Assembly: GCA_051747385.1 (NCBI GenBank)
Contig: JBNJGB010000034.1
Coordinates: 1-64,000 of the forward strand
Origin: JBNJGB01 sp051747385
Lineage (GTDB): Bacteria; Myxococcota_A; UBA9042; PHBI01; JACKFB01
Direction: 5' to 3'
Length of the DNA: 64,000 nt
Shown: piece by piece, positions 25,792-36,255 of the stretch
Numbering within the stretch: position 1 is the first letter of the stretch
Layout: each line of letters begins with the position of its first letter
The notes under the pieces: model-generated
Databases searched by the model: none
What the model was told of the DNA's origin: nothing
Seen by the model: the letters and a program-made list of their open reading frames with translations, nothing else
Translations under genes and position numbers: made by a program

Positions 25792-26613
25792 ATGATACCT
25801 CGAATCCCCTCCGATCCGTTTGCCCCGCGACGCCTCGGCCCCTTACCGGAGCCGGGACGCCCCGGGGCGGTGGCCGTACACGGCTTCACCGGGACGCCCT
25901 GGGACGTGCTCCCCGTGGCCGAGGGGCTGGCCGCCGACGGCTGGTCCGTGCGCGTGCCGCTGCTGACCGGGCACGACCGGGGATGGCGTGGCATCGCCCG
26001 CGCGCGGCTGTCGGACTGGCGCCGCGACGTGGAGGAGGCCGCGCGGGATGTCCACGAGCGCACCGGAGGGCCGGTCCTGGTCGTGGGCCTGTCCATGGGG
26101 GCGCTCCTGTGCCTGGACCTGGCGCAGCGCGGAGCGGTGCCCGTGAGGGCCGTGGGCTCGCTGGCCGCGCCGCTGCGCCTCGGCCGCCCCGCCCGCGCCC
26201 TGTCCGCGCTGTCCCGCATGGGCTCGCCGGGCTGGGGCGAGCGCCTGATCTGGCCCAAGATCGGCGGCCCGGACATCGCCAACCGGCGTCCGATGCCGGG
26301 GGCGAGCTGGATGCCGCTCCGGGGCGTCGCCGAGCTGGGTGACCTCGTGAGGGACGTCCGGGCGGACCTGGCGGCCGTGCGTGCGCCGCTGCTGGTGGTG
26401 CACGCCCGCCGGGATCACACGGCCCCGCCCGAGGGCGCGTCGCTGCTCGCCGCGTCCGTATCGTCGGACTGGGTGCGCCTCGTCCTGCTGGAGGAGGGCT
26501 ACCACGTCATCACGCGGGACGTCTGCGAGGAGCGGGTGGCGGCGGAGGTCGTCGCCTTCGCCGCGCGCGCCGGCGGGCGGGGGCGGGAGGAGGCCGCGAC
26601 GGCCTCCGGGTAG
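25792..26613 (+). CDS. Est30-like carboxylesterase (alpha/beta hydrolase)
   Basis: 273 residues. VHGFTGTPWDVLPVAEGLAA is the oxyanion-side loop of Est30-type esterases and monoacylglycerol lipases. The nucleophile Ser lies in VGLSMGALL, the acid in HARRDHTAPP, and the His in EEGYHVITRD, so the triad is complete. No signal peptide, so it is an intracellular esterase, probably for short or medium acyl esters. Start chosen at the ATG giving MIPRIPSDPF; the frame is open upstream but runs antisense through the DUF4384 gene. Confidence 0.85.
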   Translation: MIPRIPSDPFAPRRLGPLPEPGRPGAVAVHGFTGTPWDVLPVAEGLAADGWSVRVPLLTGHDRGWRGIARARLSDWRRDVEEAARDVHERTGGPVLVVGLSMGALLCLDLAQRGAVPVRAVGSLAAPLRLGRPARALSALSRMGSPGWGERLIWPKIGGPDIANRRPMPGASWMPLRGVAELGDLVRDVRADLAAVRAPLLVVHARRDHTAPPEGASLLAASVSSDWVRLVLLEEGYHVITRDVCEERVAAEVVAFAARAGGRGREEAATASG

Positions 26614-26629
26614 ACGAGGGAGACGTGGC

Positions 26630-26815
26630 TCAGGCCTTCGAGTAGCCCGCTCGCACGTCCTCGCCCTGCGCGCACTTCCAGCAGGGGTTGTCCTTGTCGT
26701 TCAGCGCGTTGACGTCCACGTAGCTCTTCATGCAGTTGAAGATGCTCATCCGCTTCATGTAGGCGCGGCAGTAGAACGTCTCGGGCTCGGCGAAGCTCTT
26801 GGGCTGAAGGACCAT
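26630..26815 (-). CDS. Small Cys-rich protein with CxxC motif
   Basis: 61 residues with a GAGGAGG ribosome site. Four Cys: FYCRAYMKRMSIFNC (spacing 12) and PCWKC (a C-x2-C), with several Tyr, Met, Lys and Asn whose codon choice differs from the Arg/Ala-rich noise frames around it. The pattern could bind a metal such as zinc or form two disulfides; it is not exported by a visible signal. I do not recognise the family. It has a long putative leader containing a perfect 11-bp hairpin. Confidence 0.65.
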   Translation of the reverse strand: MVLQPKSFAEPETFYCRAYMKRMSIFNCMKSYVDVNALNDKDNPCWKCAQGEDVRAGYSKA

Positions 26816-26890
26816 GGTCGAGCGCCTCCTCGAGTCTGGGTCGACTTGCGTCGCCTGGGTGGGAAGGGATCCGACGTGTGTGGTGTTTGA

Positions 26891-26915
26891 CCCGTGGCTC
26901 GCCGCGAGCCACGGG
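26891..26915. repeat. Perfect 11-bp inverted repeat
   Basis: CCCGTGGCTCG (26891-26901), loop CCG, CGAGCCACGGG (26905-26915). With the promoter candidate below, it falls in the 5' leader of the small Cys-rich gene, about 75 bases before its start. A leader regulatory hairpin, a protein-binding site or an attenuator are all possible; no T-run follows on either strand. Confidence 0.6.
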
Positions 26916-26939
26916 ATCCCTCCCTTCGGAGCGGCCGCG

Positions 26940-26969
26940 CTTGTACCCGAACGGAGATCGGGATTGCAA
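26940..26969 (-). promoter_or_regulatory. Sigma70-like promoter candidate for the small Cys-rich gene
   Basis: On the minus strand TTGCAA (26964-26969) and TACAAG (26940-26945) are separated by 18 bases. The matches to consensus are 4 of 6 in each box. Confidence 0.35.
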
Positions 26970-27206
26970 GGTGCCGGTTGCTTTTTCGTGACCGGTTCGT
27001 GACGCGCCGTGTCACAGCCCTTGGGACCAGGCGCTTGGCGGGCGAAGAGGGGGTCTGCTCGGCGCGCTCCCAGCCTGCGTCATGAATGGGCCCTCAGTCA
27101 GTCGGACGATCGCGGATCCGGGGCTCGAGGTCCACTGGAGGGCTGTGAGCTTCCCTTGCTCGGGGGCGGTCGCAGGGACTATGAGGGTCGCCGCGGAGCG
27201 CGACGC

Positions 27207-29197
<1,991 letters not shown>

Positions 29198-29201
<4 letters not shown>

Positions 29202-30487
29202 GCTACGAGACGTCCAACGACGCGTTCAAGCGGGCCATCCGCATCATGCCGGGCGGGGTGAACAGCCCCGCGCGCGCGTGCCGCTCCGTGGGGGCCGTGC
29301 CCACGTTCATCGCCGAGGCGTCGGGGTCGACCCTGATCGACGTGGACGGCAACCGATACGTCGACTTCGTCGGCGCGTTCGGCCCGATGATCCTCGGCCA
29401 CGGCGACCAGGAGGTGGAGTCGGCGGTGACGGCGCAGGCCCAGGAGGGGCTGAGCTTCGGGCTGCCCACCGTGGCCGAGACGGCCCTCGCCGAGCGCATC
29501 GTGGAGGCCGTGCCGAGCATCGAGCGTCTGCGCCTGGTCAACTCGGGCACCGAGGCGACCATGAGCGCCCTGCGGACGGCGCGCGGCTACACGAAGCGCG
29601 ACAAGATCGTGAAGCTCGTCGGGTGCTACCACGGGCACGCCGACTTCCTGCTGGTGAAGGCCGGCAGCGGGGCGATGACCCTGGGGACGCCCGACTCCGC
29701 CGGGGTCACCGAGGGCTGCGTGAAAGACACGCTCACGGCGCCCTACAACGACCTGGCGGCCATCCGACGCCTGTTCGAGGACAACCGGGACGAGATCGCC
29801 GCGGTCATCCTGGAGCCCGTCGCGGGCAACATGGGCGTCGTGCCGCCCGAGCCGGGCTTCCTGGAGGGCGTCCGGGCGCTCACCCTGGAGCACGGCGCGC
29901 TGCTGGTCTTCGACGAGGTGATGACCGGCTTCCGCCTGGCGAAGGGCGGGGCGCAGGAGCGCTTCGGCGTCACCCCGGACATGACCTGCCTGGGCAAGAT
30001 CGTCGGGGGCGGCCTCCCCGTGGGCTGCTACGGTGGGCGCGCGGACGTGATGGGCGTGGTGGCCCCCGAGGGCGGCGTCTACCAGGCGGGGACGAACTCC
30101 GGGAACCCGCTCAGCGTGGCCGCGGGCCTCGCGACCCTCGACGTGCTGTTCGCGGGGGGCGTCTACGAGAAGCTGGAGGCCCTGGGCGAGCGCCTGGAGG
30201 AGGGCCTCCGGCGCGCGGCCGAGGAGGTGGGCGTCCCGGCCTGCGTCCAGCGCGTGGGCTCCATGATCACGCTCTTCCTCACCAGGGGGCCGGTCCGGAA
30301 CCTGGACGACGTGCCGTCGGCGGCGCCGGAGCGGTTCGCCACCTTCTGGCGGGCCATGCGCGACCGGGGGATGATGCTGCCGCCCAGCCAGTTCGAGGCC
30401 TGGTTCATCAGCGCCGCCCACGACGAGGCGACCATCGACCGGGCGATCGGGGCCGCCCGGGAGTCCCTCGAGGTGGTCCACGGATGA
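29198..30487 (+). CDS. hemL: Glutamate-1-semialdehyde 2,1-aminomutase
   Basis: 429 residues, the usual length. A PLP enzyme that converts glutamate-1-semialdehyde to 5-aminolevulinate in the C5 route to tetrapyrroles. Seen: MPGGVNSPARA near the N-terminus, NSGTEATMSALRTARG, the CYHGHADFLLVKAGSG stretch, FDEVMTGFR, and the PLP Lys267 in CLGKIVGGGLPVG. The start overlaps the ABC-F stop by four bases, so expression is coupled. The C5 pathway implies this organism does not rely on ALA synthase. Confidence 0.95.
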
Positions 30488-30595
30488 GGTCCGCGGGGGC
30501 CACCCCGGGAGGCGGGTCCGACGGCCCGTCTCCCGTCGCCCGCGGGAGGCGCTCCGACCCCGGAACCGCGCGGCTTGGACGCGCTTCGGATTGCC

Positions 30596-30623
30596 TTGAC
30601 CGTGCGAACGACCGCGTGATACT
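30596..30623 (+). promoter_or_regulatory. Sigma70-like promoter candidate for the nuo operon
   Basis: TTGACC (30596-30601), 16 bases, GATACT (30618-30623), about 55 bases before nuoA. The -35 box is the same TTGACC as in the ssrA promoter at 50791-50796, with the same 16-base spacer. Confidence 0.5.
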
Positions 30624-30679
30624 CCGGCGACGCCTTTCGGCCCTGGAGCAATCCCCAACAGGCTCCTAGGAGGCCCCCA

Positions 30680-31063
30680 ATGCTCGAGGTCTACGAGCCC
30701 TACGTTCCGGTGTTGCTCATCGCTCTCATCGCGGTGGGCATGGGTGCCATCATCCTGATCCTGAGCAGCCTGCTGGGGCCAAGGTATCCGACGAAGACGA
30801 AGGGCCTGCCCTTCGAGTCGGGCGTCGACCCCATCGACTCGCCGAGGCATCGCTTCAGCGTGAAGTTCTACATGACGGCCATCCTCTTCCTCATCTTCGA
30901 TCTGGAGGTCGTCTTCCTCTTCCCCTGGGCCGTGAACTATCACGACTGGCTGGCGGACGAGGCCTTCGCCGGCATCGCGTTCGGCTCGATGGCCGTGTTC
31001 GTCGTCGTCCTGAGCCTGGGCCTTCTCTACGAGTGGAAGCGCGGGGCGATGACCTGGGAGTAG
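30680..31063 (+). CDS. nuoA: NADH-quinone oxidoreductase subunit A
   Basis: 127 residues, three membrane helices (about 8-30, 60-85, 92-115). Contains the conserved PFESGVDP loop and FLIFDLEVVFLFPW. A small membrane subunit at the junction of the hydrophilic and membrane arms of complex I. AGGAGG lies upstream. First gene of the nuoA-C-D-G-H-I run; the next gene is nuoC, with only 46 bases between, so nuoB is not here. Confidence 0.95.
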   Translation: MLEVYEPYVPVLLIALIAVGMGAIILILSSLLGPRYPTKTKGLPFESGVDPIDSPRHRFSVKFYMTAILFLIFDLEVVFLFPWAVNYHDWLADEAFAGIAFGSMAVFVVVLSLGLLYEWKRGAMTWE

Positions 31064-31109
31064 GCGTGGCTCCGCCCGCCTCCCCCGAACCCGCCTCCGG
31101 AGGTAACCG

Positions 31110-31610
31110 ATGAGCCAAGCCGTCGTCGACGCCATCAAGGCGCGCTTCCCGGACGCCGTGGTCAGCGACCACGCCTGGCGGGGCGACGACACCGTCGTCG
31201 TGAAGCGCGAGCGCCTGGTGGAGATCTGCCGGTTCCTCGAGGAGGACCCGGAGATGGCCTTCAACCTTCCCGTGGACGTCTGCGGCGTCGACTACCTGGG
31301 ATGGAAGGAGCCCCGCTTCGAGGCCGTCTATCACCTCTACAGCCTCACGAAGCGGCATCGCATCCGCCTCAAGGTGGAGCTGGAGGAGGACGACCCGACC
31401 GTGCCGAGCGTCACCTGCGTCTGGAAGGGCGTGGACTGGTTCGAGCGCGAGGCCTACGACATGTTCGGGATCATCTTCGAGGGCCACCCCGACCTGCGCC
31501 GCATCCTCCTGTACGAGGAGTTCGAGGGCCATCCCCTGCGGAAGGACTATCCGCAGCGCGGCTATCAGCCCCTCATGGAGATGCCCACCCTGCCGACCGA
31601 GGGGGAGTGA
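31110..31610 (+). CDS. nuoC: NADH-quinone oxidoreductase subunit C
   Basis: 166 residues, the 30-kDa subunit of the hydrophilic arm, not fused to NuoD. The signature VDWFEREAYDMFGIIFEGHPDLRRILL and the end GHPLRKDYPQRGYQPL are typical. GGAGG ribosome site. It follows nuoA directly, without nuoB, and precedes nuoD by three bases. Confidence 0.95.
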   Translation: MSQAVVDAIKARFPDAVVSDHAWRGDDTVVVKRERLVEICRFLEEDPEMAFNLPVDVCGVDYLGWKEPRFEAVYHLYSLTKRHRIRLKVELEEDDPTVPSVTCVWKGVDWFEREAYDMFGIIFEGHPDLRRILLYEEFEGHPLRKDYPQRGYQPLMEMPTLPTEGE

Positions 31611-31613
31611 GTC

Positions 31614-32897
31614 ATGAGCGAAGCCGTCAAGCGGCCCGGTGAGTCCCCCGACGAGAGCCCGGGCGGCGGCATCCGGCCGTCTCCGGGCCTGCAGAACCTG
31701 CGCCCGAAGGCCCCAGGAGACGATCCGCTCCACAGCGAGTACTACACGATCAACATGGGCCCGTCGCACCCCGCCATGCACGGCACGGTGCGGCTGGAGC
31801 TGACCCTCGACGGCGAGACCGTCGTCGAGGTGGACCCGCACATCGGCTACCTTCACCGCGGCTTCGAGAAGATGTCGGAGGTGAGCACCTACGCCCAGGT
31901 GCTCCCCTACACCGACCGGCTCAACTACGTGTCGCCCCTGTGCAACAACGTGGGCTGGGCCATCGCGGTGGAGAAGGCCCTGGACGTGCAGATCCCGGAG
32001 CGGGCGGCCTGGATCCGGATGATCGTCTGCGAGATGAGCCGGATCACGGACCACCTGACGGCCATCGCCGCCGGCGCCCTGGAGCTGGGCGGGTTCACTC
32101 CGATGCTCTGGGCCATCCAGGGCCGCGAGATCCTCTACGAGCACATCGAGGCGCTTACGGGTGCGCGGCTCACGACGGCCTACACCCGCACCGGCGGCGT
32201 GAAGCACGACCTCCCGGCCGGCTGGGTCGACGCGGTCCGCGAGAGCCGCAAGGAGGTCGAGGAGCTGGTCGTCGACGTCGACAAGCTCCTCACGCGCAAC
32301 CGCATCTTCTACGACCGCATGGCGGACGTGGGGTGCATCAGCGCGGAGGAGGCCATCGACCTGAGCTTCACGGGCCCGTGCCTCCGGTCCACCGGCGTCG
32401 ACTACGACGTCCGCGTCCACGCGCCCTACCTCTTCTACGACCAGGTCGAGTTCGACGTCCCGGTGGGGCACAAGGGCGACAACTACGATCGATACCTCGT
32501 GCGCCTCGAGGAGATTCGCCAGTCCTGGCGGATCATCGAGCAGTGCTTCCAGAAGATGGAGCCCGGCCCGGTCATCGTGGACGACTGGAGCGTCGCCCTG
32601 CCGCCCAAGGACGACGTCTACAACACCATCGAGGGCATGATCGCCCACTTCAAGCTCATCATGGAGGGCGTCCACGTCCCCTCCGGCGAGGTGTACAGCT
32701 ACACCGAGGCCGGCAACGGCGAGCTTGGCTTCTACGTCGTCTCCGACGGCAGCGGGCGCCCCTGGCGCGTCAAGGTCCGCCCGCCCTGCTTCGCGCTCAT
32801 GCAGGGCCTTCGGCCGATGATCGTCGGCGGGCTGCTCGCCGACATCATCCCCACCTTCGACACCATCAACATGATCGGCGGCGAGATCGACCGCTGA
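31614..32897 (+). CDS. nuoD: NADH-quinone oxidoreductase subunit D
   Basis: 427 residues, the 49-kDa subunit that forms the quinone site with NuoB. The first 35 residues are a Pro/Gly-rich extension. Conserved: NMGPSHPAMHGTVRL with the quinone-site His, HIGYLHRGFEK, and RTGGVKHDLPAGW. The C-terminus ends in DIIPTFDTINMIGGEIDR, the usual GE-DR. GGAG just before the ATG. Confidence 0.96.
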   Translation: MSEAVKRPGESPDESPGGGIRPSPGLQNLRPKAPGDDPLHSEYYTINMGPSHPAMHGTVRLELTLDGETVVEVDPHIGYLHRGFEKMSEVSTYAQVLPYTDRLNYVSPLCNNVGWAIAVEKALDVQIPERAAWIRMIVCEMSRITDHLTAIAAGALELGGFTPMLWAIQGREILYEHIEALTGARLTTAYTRTGGVKHDLPAGWVDAVRESRKEVEELVVDVDKLLTRNRIFYDRMADVGCISAEEAIDLSFTGPCLRSTGVDYDVRVHAPYLFYDQVEFDVPVGHKGDNYDRYLVRLEEIRQSWRIIEQCFQKMEPGPVIVDDWSVALPPKDDVYNTIEGMIAHFKLIMEGVHVPSGEVYSYTEAGNGELGFYVVSDGSGRPWRVKVRPPCFALMQGLRPMIVGGLLADIIPTFDTINMIGGEIDR

Positions 32898-32922
32898 TCG
32901 CACGGTTGGCCACGGAGTCACC

Positions 32923-34542
32923 ATGCCGACGCTGACCATCGACGGGCAGGAGATCACGGTCGACCGTGGTACCTCGATCCTGGACGCCGCGAAGGAGCTC
33001 GGGGTCGACATCCCGACCTTCTGCTATCACCCCGGGCTGTCCCGTCCGGCGAACTGCCGGATGTGCCTGGTCGAGACCAACAAGGCGCCCAAGCCGCTCC
33101 CGGCGTGCTACGCCGAGGCCATGGACGGCATGGAGGTCTCCACCCAGAGCCCGGAGATCACCAAGACCCGCAAGGCGGTCCTGGAGTTCATCCTCCTGAA
33201 CCACCCGGTGGACTGCCCCATCTGCGACCAGGCCGGCGAGTGCGTCCTGCAGGACCACTACTTCAAGTACTCGGCGAAGCCGAGCCGCCTGAACATGCGG
33301 AAGGTCCACAAGCCGAAGGTCAAGCGCCTCGGCCCGGACATCGTGCTGGACGCGGAGCGGTGCATCCTCTGCACCCGCTGCGTGCGCTTCTGCGACGAGA
33401 TCGCGAAGTCGAGCCAGCTCGAGATCGCCAACCGCGGCGAGCACTCCGAGATCACGACCTTCCCGGGCGAGCAGCTCGACAACCCGTACGCGGGGAACAC
33501 GGTCGACATCTGCCCGGTGGGCGCGCTCACCAGCATCGACTTCCGGTTCAAGACGCGCGTCTGGTTCCTGCAGTCGGCGACGGGCGTCTGCCCCGAGTGC
33601 AGCCGCGGCTGCAAGGTGCGCGTGGACACCTTCGAGAACAGCCCCCGGCGCTACAAGCCGCAGCACAATCCGCAGGTCAACGACTACTGGATGTGCGACG
33701 TGGGCCGGCTGTCCTACAAGGACTACCTGGACGGCCGCGTCGAGGGCCCCGCGACCACGAGCGACGGCAAGCGCCGCGTCACGACGGCTGCCCAGGCCGT
33801 CGAGGGCGCCGTGGCCGAGCTCCAGGCCGTCTCCGACAAGGCGCGCCTGGCCGTCGTGGTCACGCCCTGGTCCACCAACGAGGACGCCTTCCTGGTCGGC
33901 AAGCTCCTGGCGGGCCCGCTGAAGGGCGCGAAGGTGTTCATGGGCGGGCGCGCGGACGGCGAGGGGGACGACATCCTCGTCCGCCCGGACAAGAACCCGA
34001 ACCGGAAGGGCGTGGAGCTGATCCTGAAGACCCTCGGGGTCGCCTGGCAGCCCCTGTCCGCCCTGTCCGGCAGCTTCGACGGCGCGCTGGTCATCGGCGA
34101 CGACCACGCCATGAGCGACGAGCAGCGCGGGACCCTCGAGGCGGCGTCGCGCCGGGTGGTGATGGGCGCGTTCATGACGCCGCTCTGGAAGGCGTCCACC
34201 ACGTTCCTGCCCCTCAGGACGCACTTCGAGAAGAGGGGGACGTTCACCAACTTCGAGGGCGTGGTCCAGCGCATCGACCAGGCGACCGCCGCCGCGGGCA
34301 CCTGCAAGTCCGAGGGCTGGTACGCCATGAAGCTGGCCGAGGGCCTCGGCGAGCCCATGGGCTATCGCACCCCGGACGAGGTCTTCGCGGACCTCGTCGC
34401 CACCGTCCCCGGCTTCGAGGGGATGACCTACGACAACCTGCGCCCGCACGGCATGAAGCTGGGCGAGGCGCCGAAGCCCGAGCGGCCGGACGAGGGCTCC
34501 GAGCGGCCCGACGCGCCGCCCCCTCCGCCGGTGGAGGCCTGA
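32923..34542 (+). CDS. nuoG: NADH-quinone oxidoreductase subunit G (short form)
   Basis: 539 residues, shorter than the roughly 900 of E. coli NuoG. The N-terminal ferredoxin-like domain has the 2Fe-2S Cys set (FCYHPGLSRPANCRMC and PAC), then HPVDCPICDQAGEC (with the His/Cys 4Fe-4S cluster), RCILCTRCVRFC and DICPVGAL. The ATGVCPECSRGC segment starts the reduced molybdopterin-oxidoreductase-like domain, here about 300 residues without cofactor motifs. The tail is Pro-rich. It carries electrons from NADH toward the quinone; nuoE and nuoF, its normal partners, are not adjacent. Confidence 0.93.
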   Translation: MPTLTIDGQEITVDRGTSILDAAKELGVDIPTFCYHPGLSRPANCRMCLVETNKAPKPLPACYAEAMDGMEVSTQSPEITKTRKAVLEFILLNHPVDCPICDQAGECVLQDHYFKYSAKPSRLNMRKVHKPKVKRLGPDIVLDAERCILCTRCVRFCDEIAKSSQLEIANRGEHSEITTFPGEQLDNPYAGNTVDICPVGALTSIDFRFKTRVWFLQSATGVCPECSRGCKVRVDTFENSPRRYKPQHNPQVNDYWMCDVGRLSYKDYLDGRVEGPATTSDGKRRVTTAAQAVEGAVAELQAVSDKARLAVVVTPWSTNEDAFLVGKLLAGPLKGAKVFMGGRADGEGDDILVRPDKNPNRKGVELILKTLGVAWQPLSALSGSFDGALVIGDDHAMSDEQRGTLEAASRRVVMGAFMTPLWKASTTFLPLRTHFEKRGTFTNFEGVVQRIDQATAAAGTCKSEGWYAMKLAEGLGEPMGYRTPDEVFADLVATVPGFEGMTYDNLRPHGMKLGEAPKPERPDEGSERPDAPPPPPVEA

Positions 34543-34545
34543 ACC

Positions 34546-35631
34546 ATGAACGTGGTGCTCTTCTCCCTCATCAAGTTCGCCATCATCGTCTTCGGGTTCG
34601 TGATGGTGCTGGCGACGCTGCTCACCCTCATCGAGCGGAAGCAGTCGGCGCTGACCCAGAACCGGACCGGCCCCAACCGGGCGTTCCTGTTGGGCATCAA
34701 GCACCCGATCATGGCCTTCATCGGTCAGCTGATCGCCGAGCCGGTGAAGATCCTCTTCAAGGAGGACGTCGTGCCGGCGAAGGCGAACCACATCCTGCAC
34801 CGGATCGCGCCGGCCCTGGCGTTCATCCCGGCGCTGATGATGTGGCTCGTCATCCCGTTCGGCCCCGGCCCCAAGCCGGGCGTGGACGGGCCGCACTACT
34901 TCCAGATCACCGACCTGAACGGCGGCGTGCTGGTCATCTTCGCGGTGGCCTCGCTGTCCGTGTACGGCGCGGTCATCGGCGCCTGGGCGTCCAACTCCGG
35001 CTACTCGATGCTCGGCGGGCTCCGCACGGCGGCCCAGATGGTCAGCTACGAGGTGACCCTCGCGCTGAACCTGGTCGGGATCTTCATGATCTTCGGCAGC
35101 ATCAGCATCAACGAGATCGTCTGGGGCCAGACCGAGTACCTGCTGGGCTTCATCCCCAAGTGGGGCATCGTCGTCCAGCCGGTGGCCTTCATCCTCTTTC
35201 TCACTGCGTCCATCGCGGAGACGAAGCGCGCCCCGTTCGACCTGCCCGAGGCGGAGTCGGAGCTGGTGGCCGGCTACTTCACCGAGTACTCGTCGATGCG
35301 CTTCGCCCTGTTCAGCCTGGGCGAGTTCGTTGCCATCATCGCCGTGGCCGCCATCGGCGCGACGCTCTTCTTCGGCGGCTGGCAGATCCCCTGGGTCGAG
35401 ATGCCCACCACCGCGGAGGGCCTGCCCATCCTGGGCCACTGGCTCACGTGGGTCGGCGTCGGCGTCTTCATCCTGAAGACCCTCGCCCTGGTGTGGCTGC
35501 AGATGCAGATCCGCTGGACGCTGCCGCGCTTCCGGTACGATCAGCTCATGAAGCTGGGCTGGATCTACCTGCTGCCCCTGTCGCTGGCGAACGTCGCGGT
35601 GACCGCCGTCTTCATGTACTTCCTGCGCTGA
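34546..35631 (+). CDS. nuoH: NADH-quinone oxidoreductase subunit H
   Basis: 361 residues with about eight membrane helices. Conserved quinone-channel sequences: LTLIERKQSALTQNRTGPNR (first cytoplasmic loop), EPVKILFKED, SMLGGLRTAAQMVSYEV, and ETKRAPFDLPEAESELVAGYFTEYSSMRF. It forms the membrane part of the quinone chamber. Separated from nuoG by three bases and from nuoI by 14. Confidence 0.96.
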   Translation: MNVVLFSLIKFAIIVFGFVMVLATLLTLIERKQSALTQNRTGPNRAFLLGIKHPIMAFIGQLIAEPVKILFKEDVVPAKANHILHRIAPALAFIPALMMWLVIPFGPGPKPGVDGPHYFQITDLNGGVLVIFAVASLSVYGAVIGAWASNSGYSMLGGLRTAAQMVSYEVTLALNLVGIFMIFGSISINEIVWGQTEYLLGFIPKWGIVVQPVAFILFLTASIAETKRAPFDLPEAESELVAGYFTEYSSMRFALFSLGEFVAIIAVAAIGATLFFGGWQIPWVEMPTTAEGLPILGHWLTWVGVGVFILKTLALVWLQMQIRWTLPRFRYDQLMKLGWIYLLPLSLANVAVTAVFMYFLR

Positions 35632-35645
35632 GGTAACGTCCGGCC

Positions 35646-36161
35646 ATGGCTACGATTCAGGTACAGAGGAAGGAGCTGAGCCTAGGCGAGCAGCTCTACG
35701 TGAAGGAGATCGCGAGGGGCGTCGGGGTCACCACCCGGCAGCTCTTCAAGAACCTCTTCACGCGCAAGGACGTCGCCACCAAGGAGTACCCGGACGTCAA
35801 GCCGAAGTACCCGGAGCGCTTCCGGGGTCGGCACCGGCTGATGCGCCGCGAGGACGACTCGGTCCGGTGCGTGGCGTGCATGCTGTGCTCCACGGCGTGT
35901 CCGGCCAACTGCATCCACATCATCGCCGGCGAGCACGACGACGCCGGGGTGGAGAAGTACCCGGTCAGCTTCGAGATCGACCTCCTCGTCTGCATCTACT
36001 GCGGCTACTGCGAGGAGGCCTGCCCCTGCGACGCCATCCGCATGGACTCGGGCAAGCACCCGATGCCGTCGTTCACGCGCGACAAGCAGCGCATCCGAAA
36101 GGCCCAGCTCCTCGACGAGGGGGGCCTGTCCATCGCCAAGCAGGGCGGCACGTTCAAGTGA
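35646..36161 (+). CDS. nuoI: NADH-quinone oxidoreductase subunit I
   Basis: 171 residues with two 4Fe-4S ferredoxin motifs, CVACMLCSTACPANCI and CIYCGYCEEACPCDAI, which hold clusters N6a and N6b. The second motif has an extra Cys after CP (CPCDAI rather than the common CPTDAI). GAGGTAAC ribosome site upstream. It is the last recognisable nuo gene here; nuoJ-N do not follow. Confidence 0.95.
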   Translation: MATIQVQRKELSLGEQLYVKEIARGVGVTTRQLFKNLFTRKDVATKEYPDVKPKYPERFRGRHRLMRREDDSVRCVACMLCSTACPANCIHIIAGEHDDAGVEKYPVSFEIDLLVCIYCGYCEEACPCDAIRMDSGKHPMPSFTRDKQRIRKAQLLDEGGLSIAKQGGTFK

Positions 36162-36255
36162 TGCCCACCCCGGCGGGGCGATCCTGAGCGGGGGCACCCG
36201 ATACGACCTCTTCGCCCCGGTCGCCCCGGGGCTCGAGGCGCTGCTCGCCGGCGAG

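Larger units (their letters stand above)
26816..27206. other. Divergent intergenic region, no further gene seen
   Basis: 391 bases between the small Cys-rich gene and the ABC-F gene. It holds the hairpin at 26891-26915, a promoter candidate at 26940-26969, and a GTGAC...GTCAC inverted pair near 27000-27016. The frame of the ABC-F gene stays open here but its translation is not protein-like. Confidence 0.55.

Noticed and set aside
32923..34542. Short nuoG as a truncated pseudogene
   Set aside because: All iron-sulfur ligand sets are intact, the frame is clean, and shorter NuoG forms without the large molybdopterin-like domain are known.
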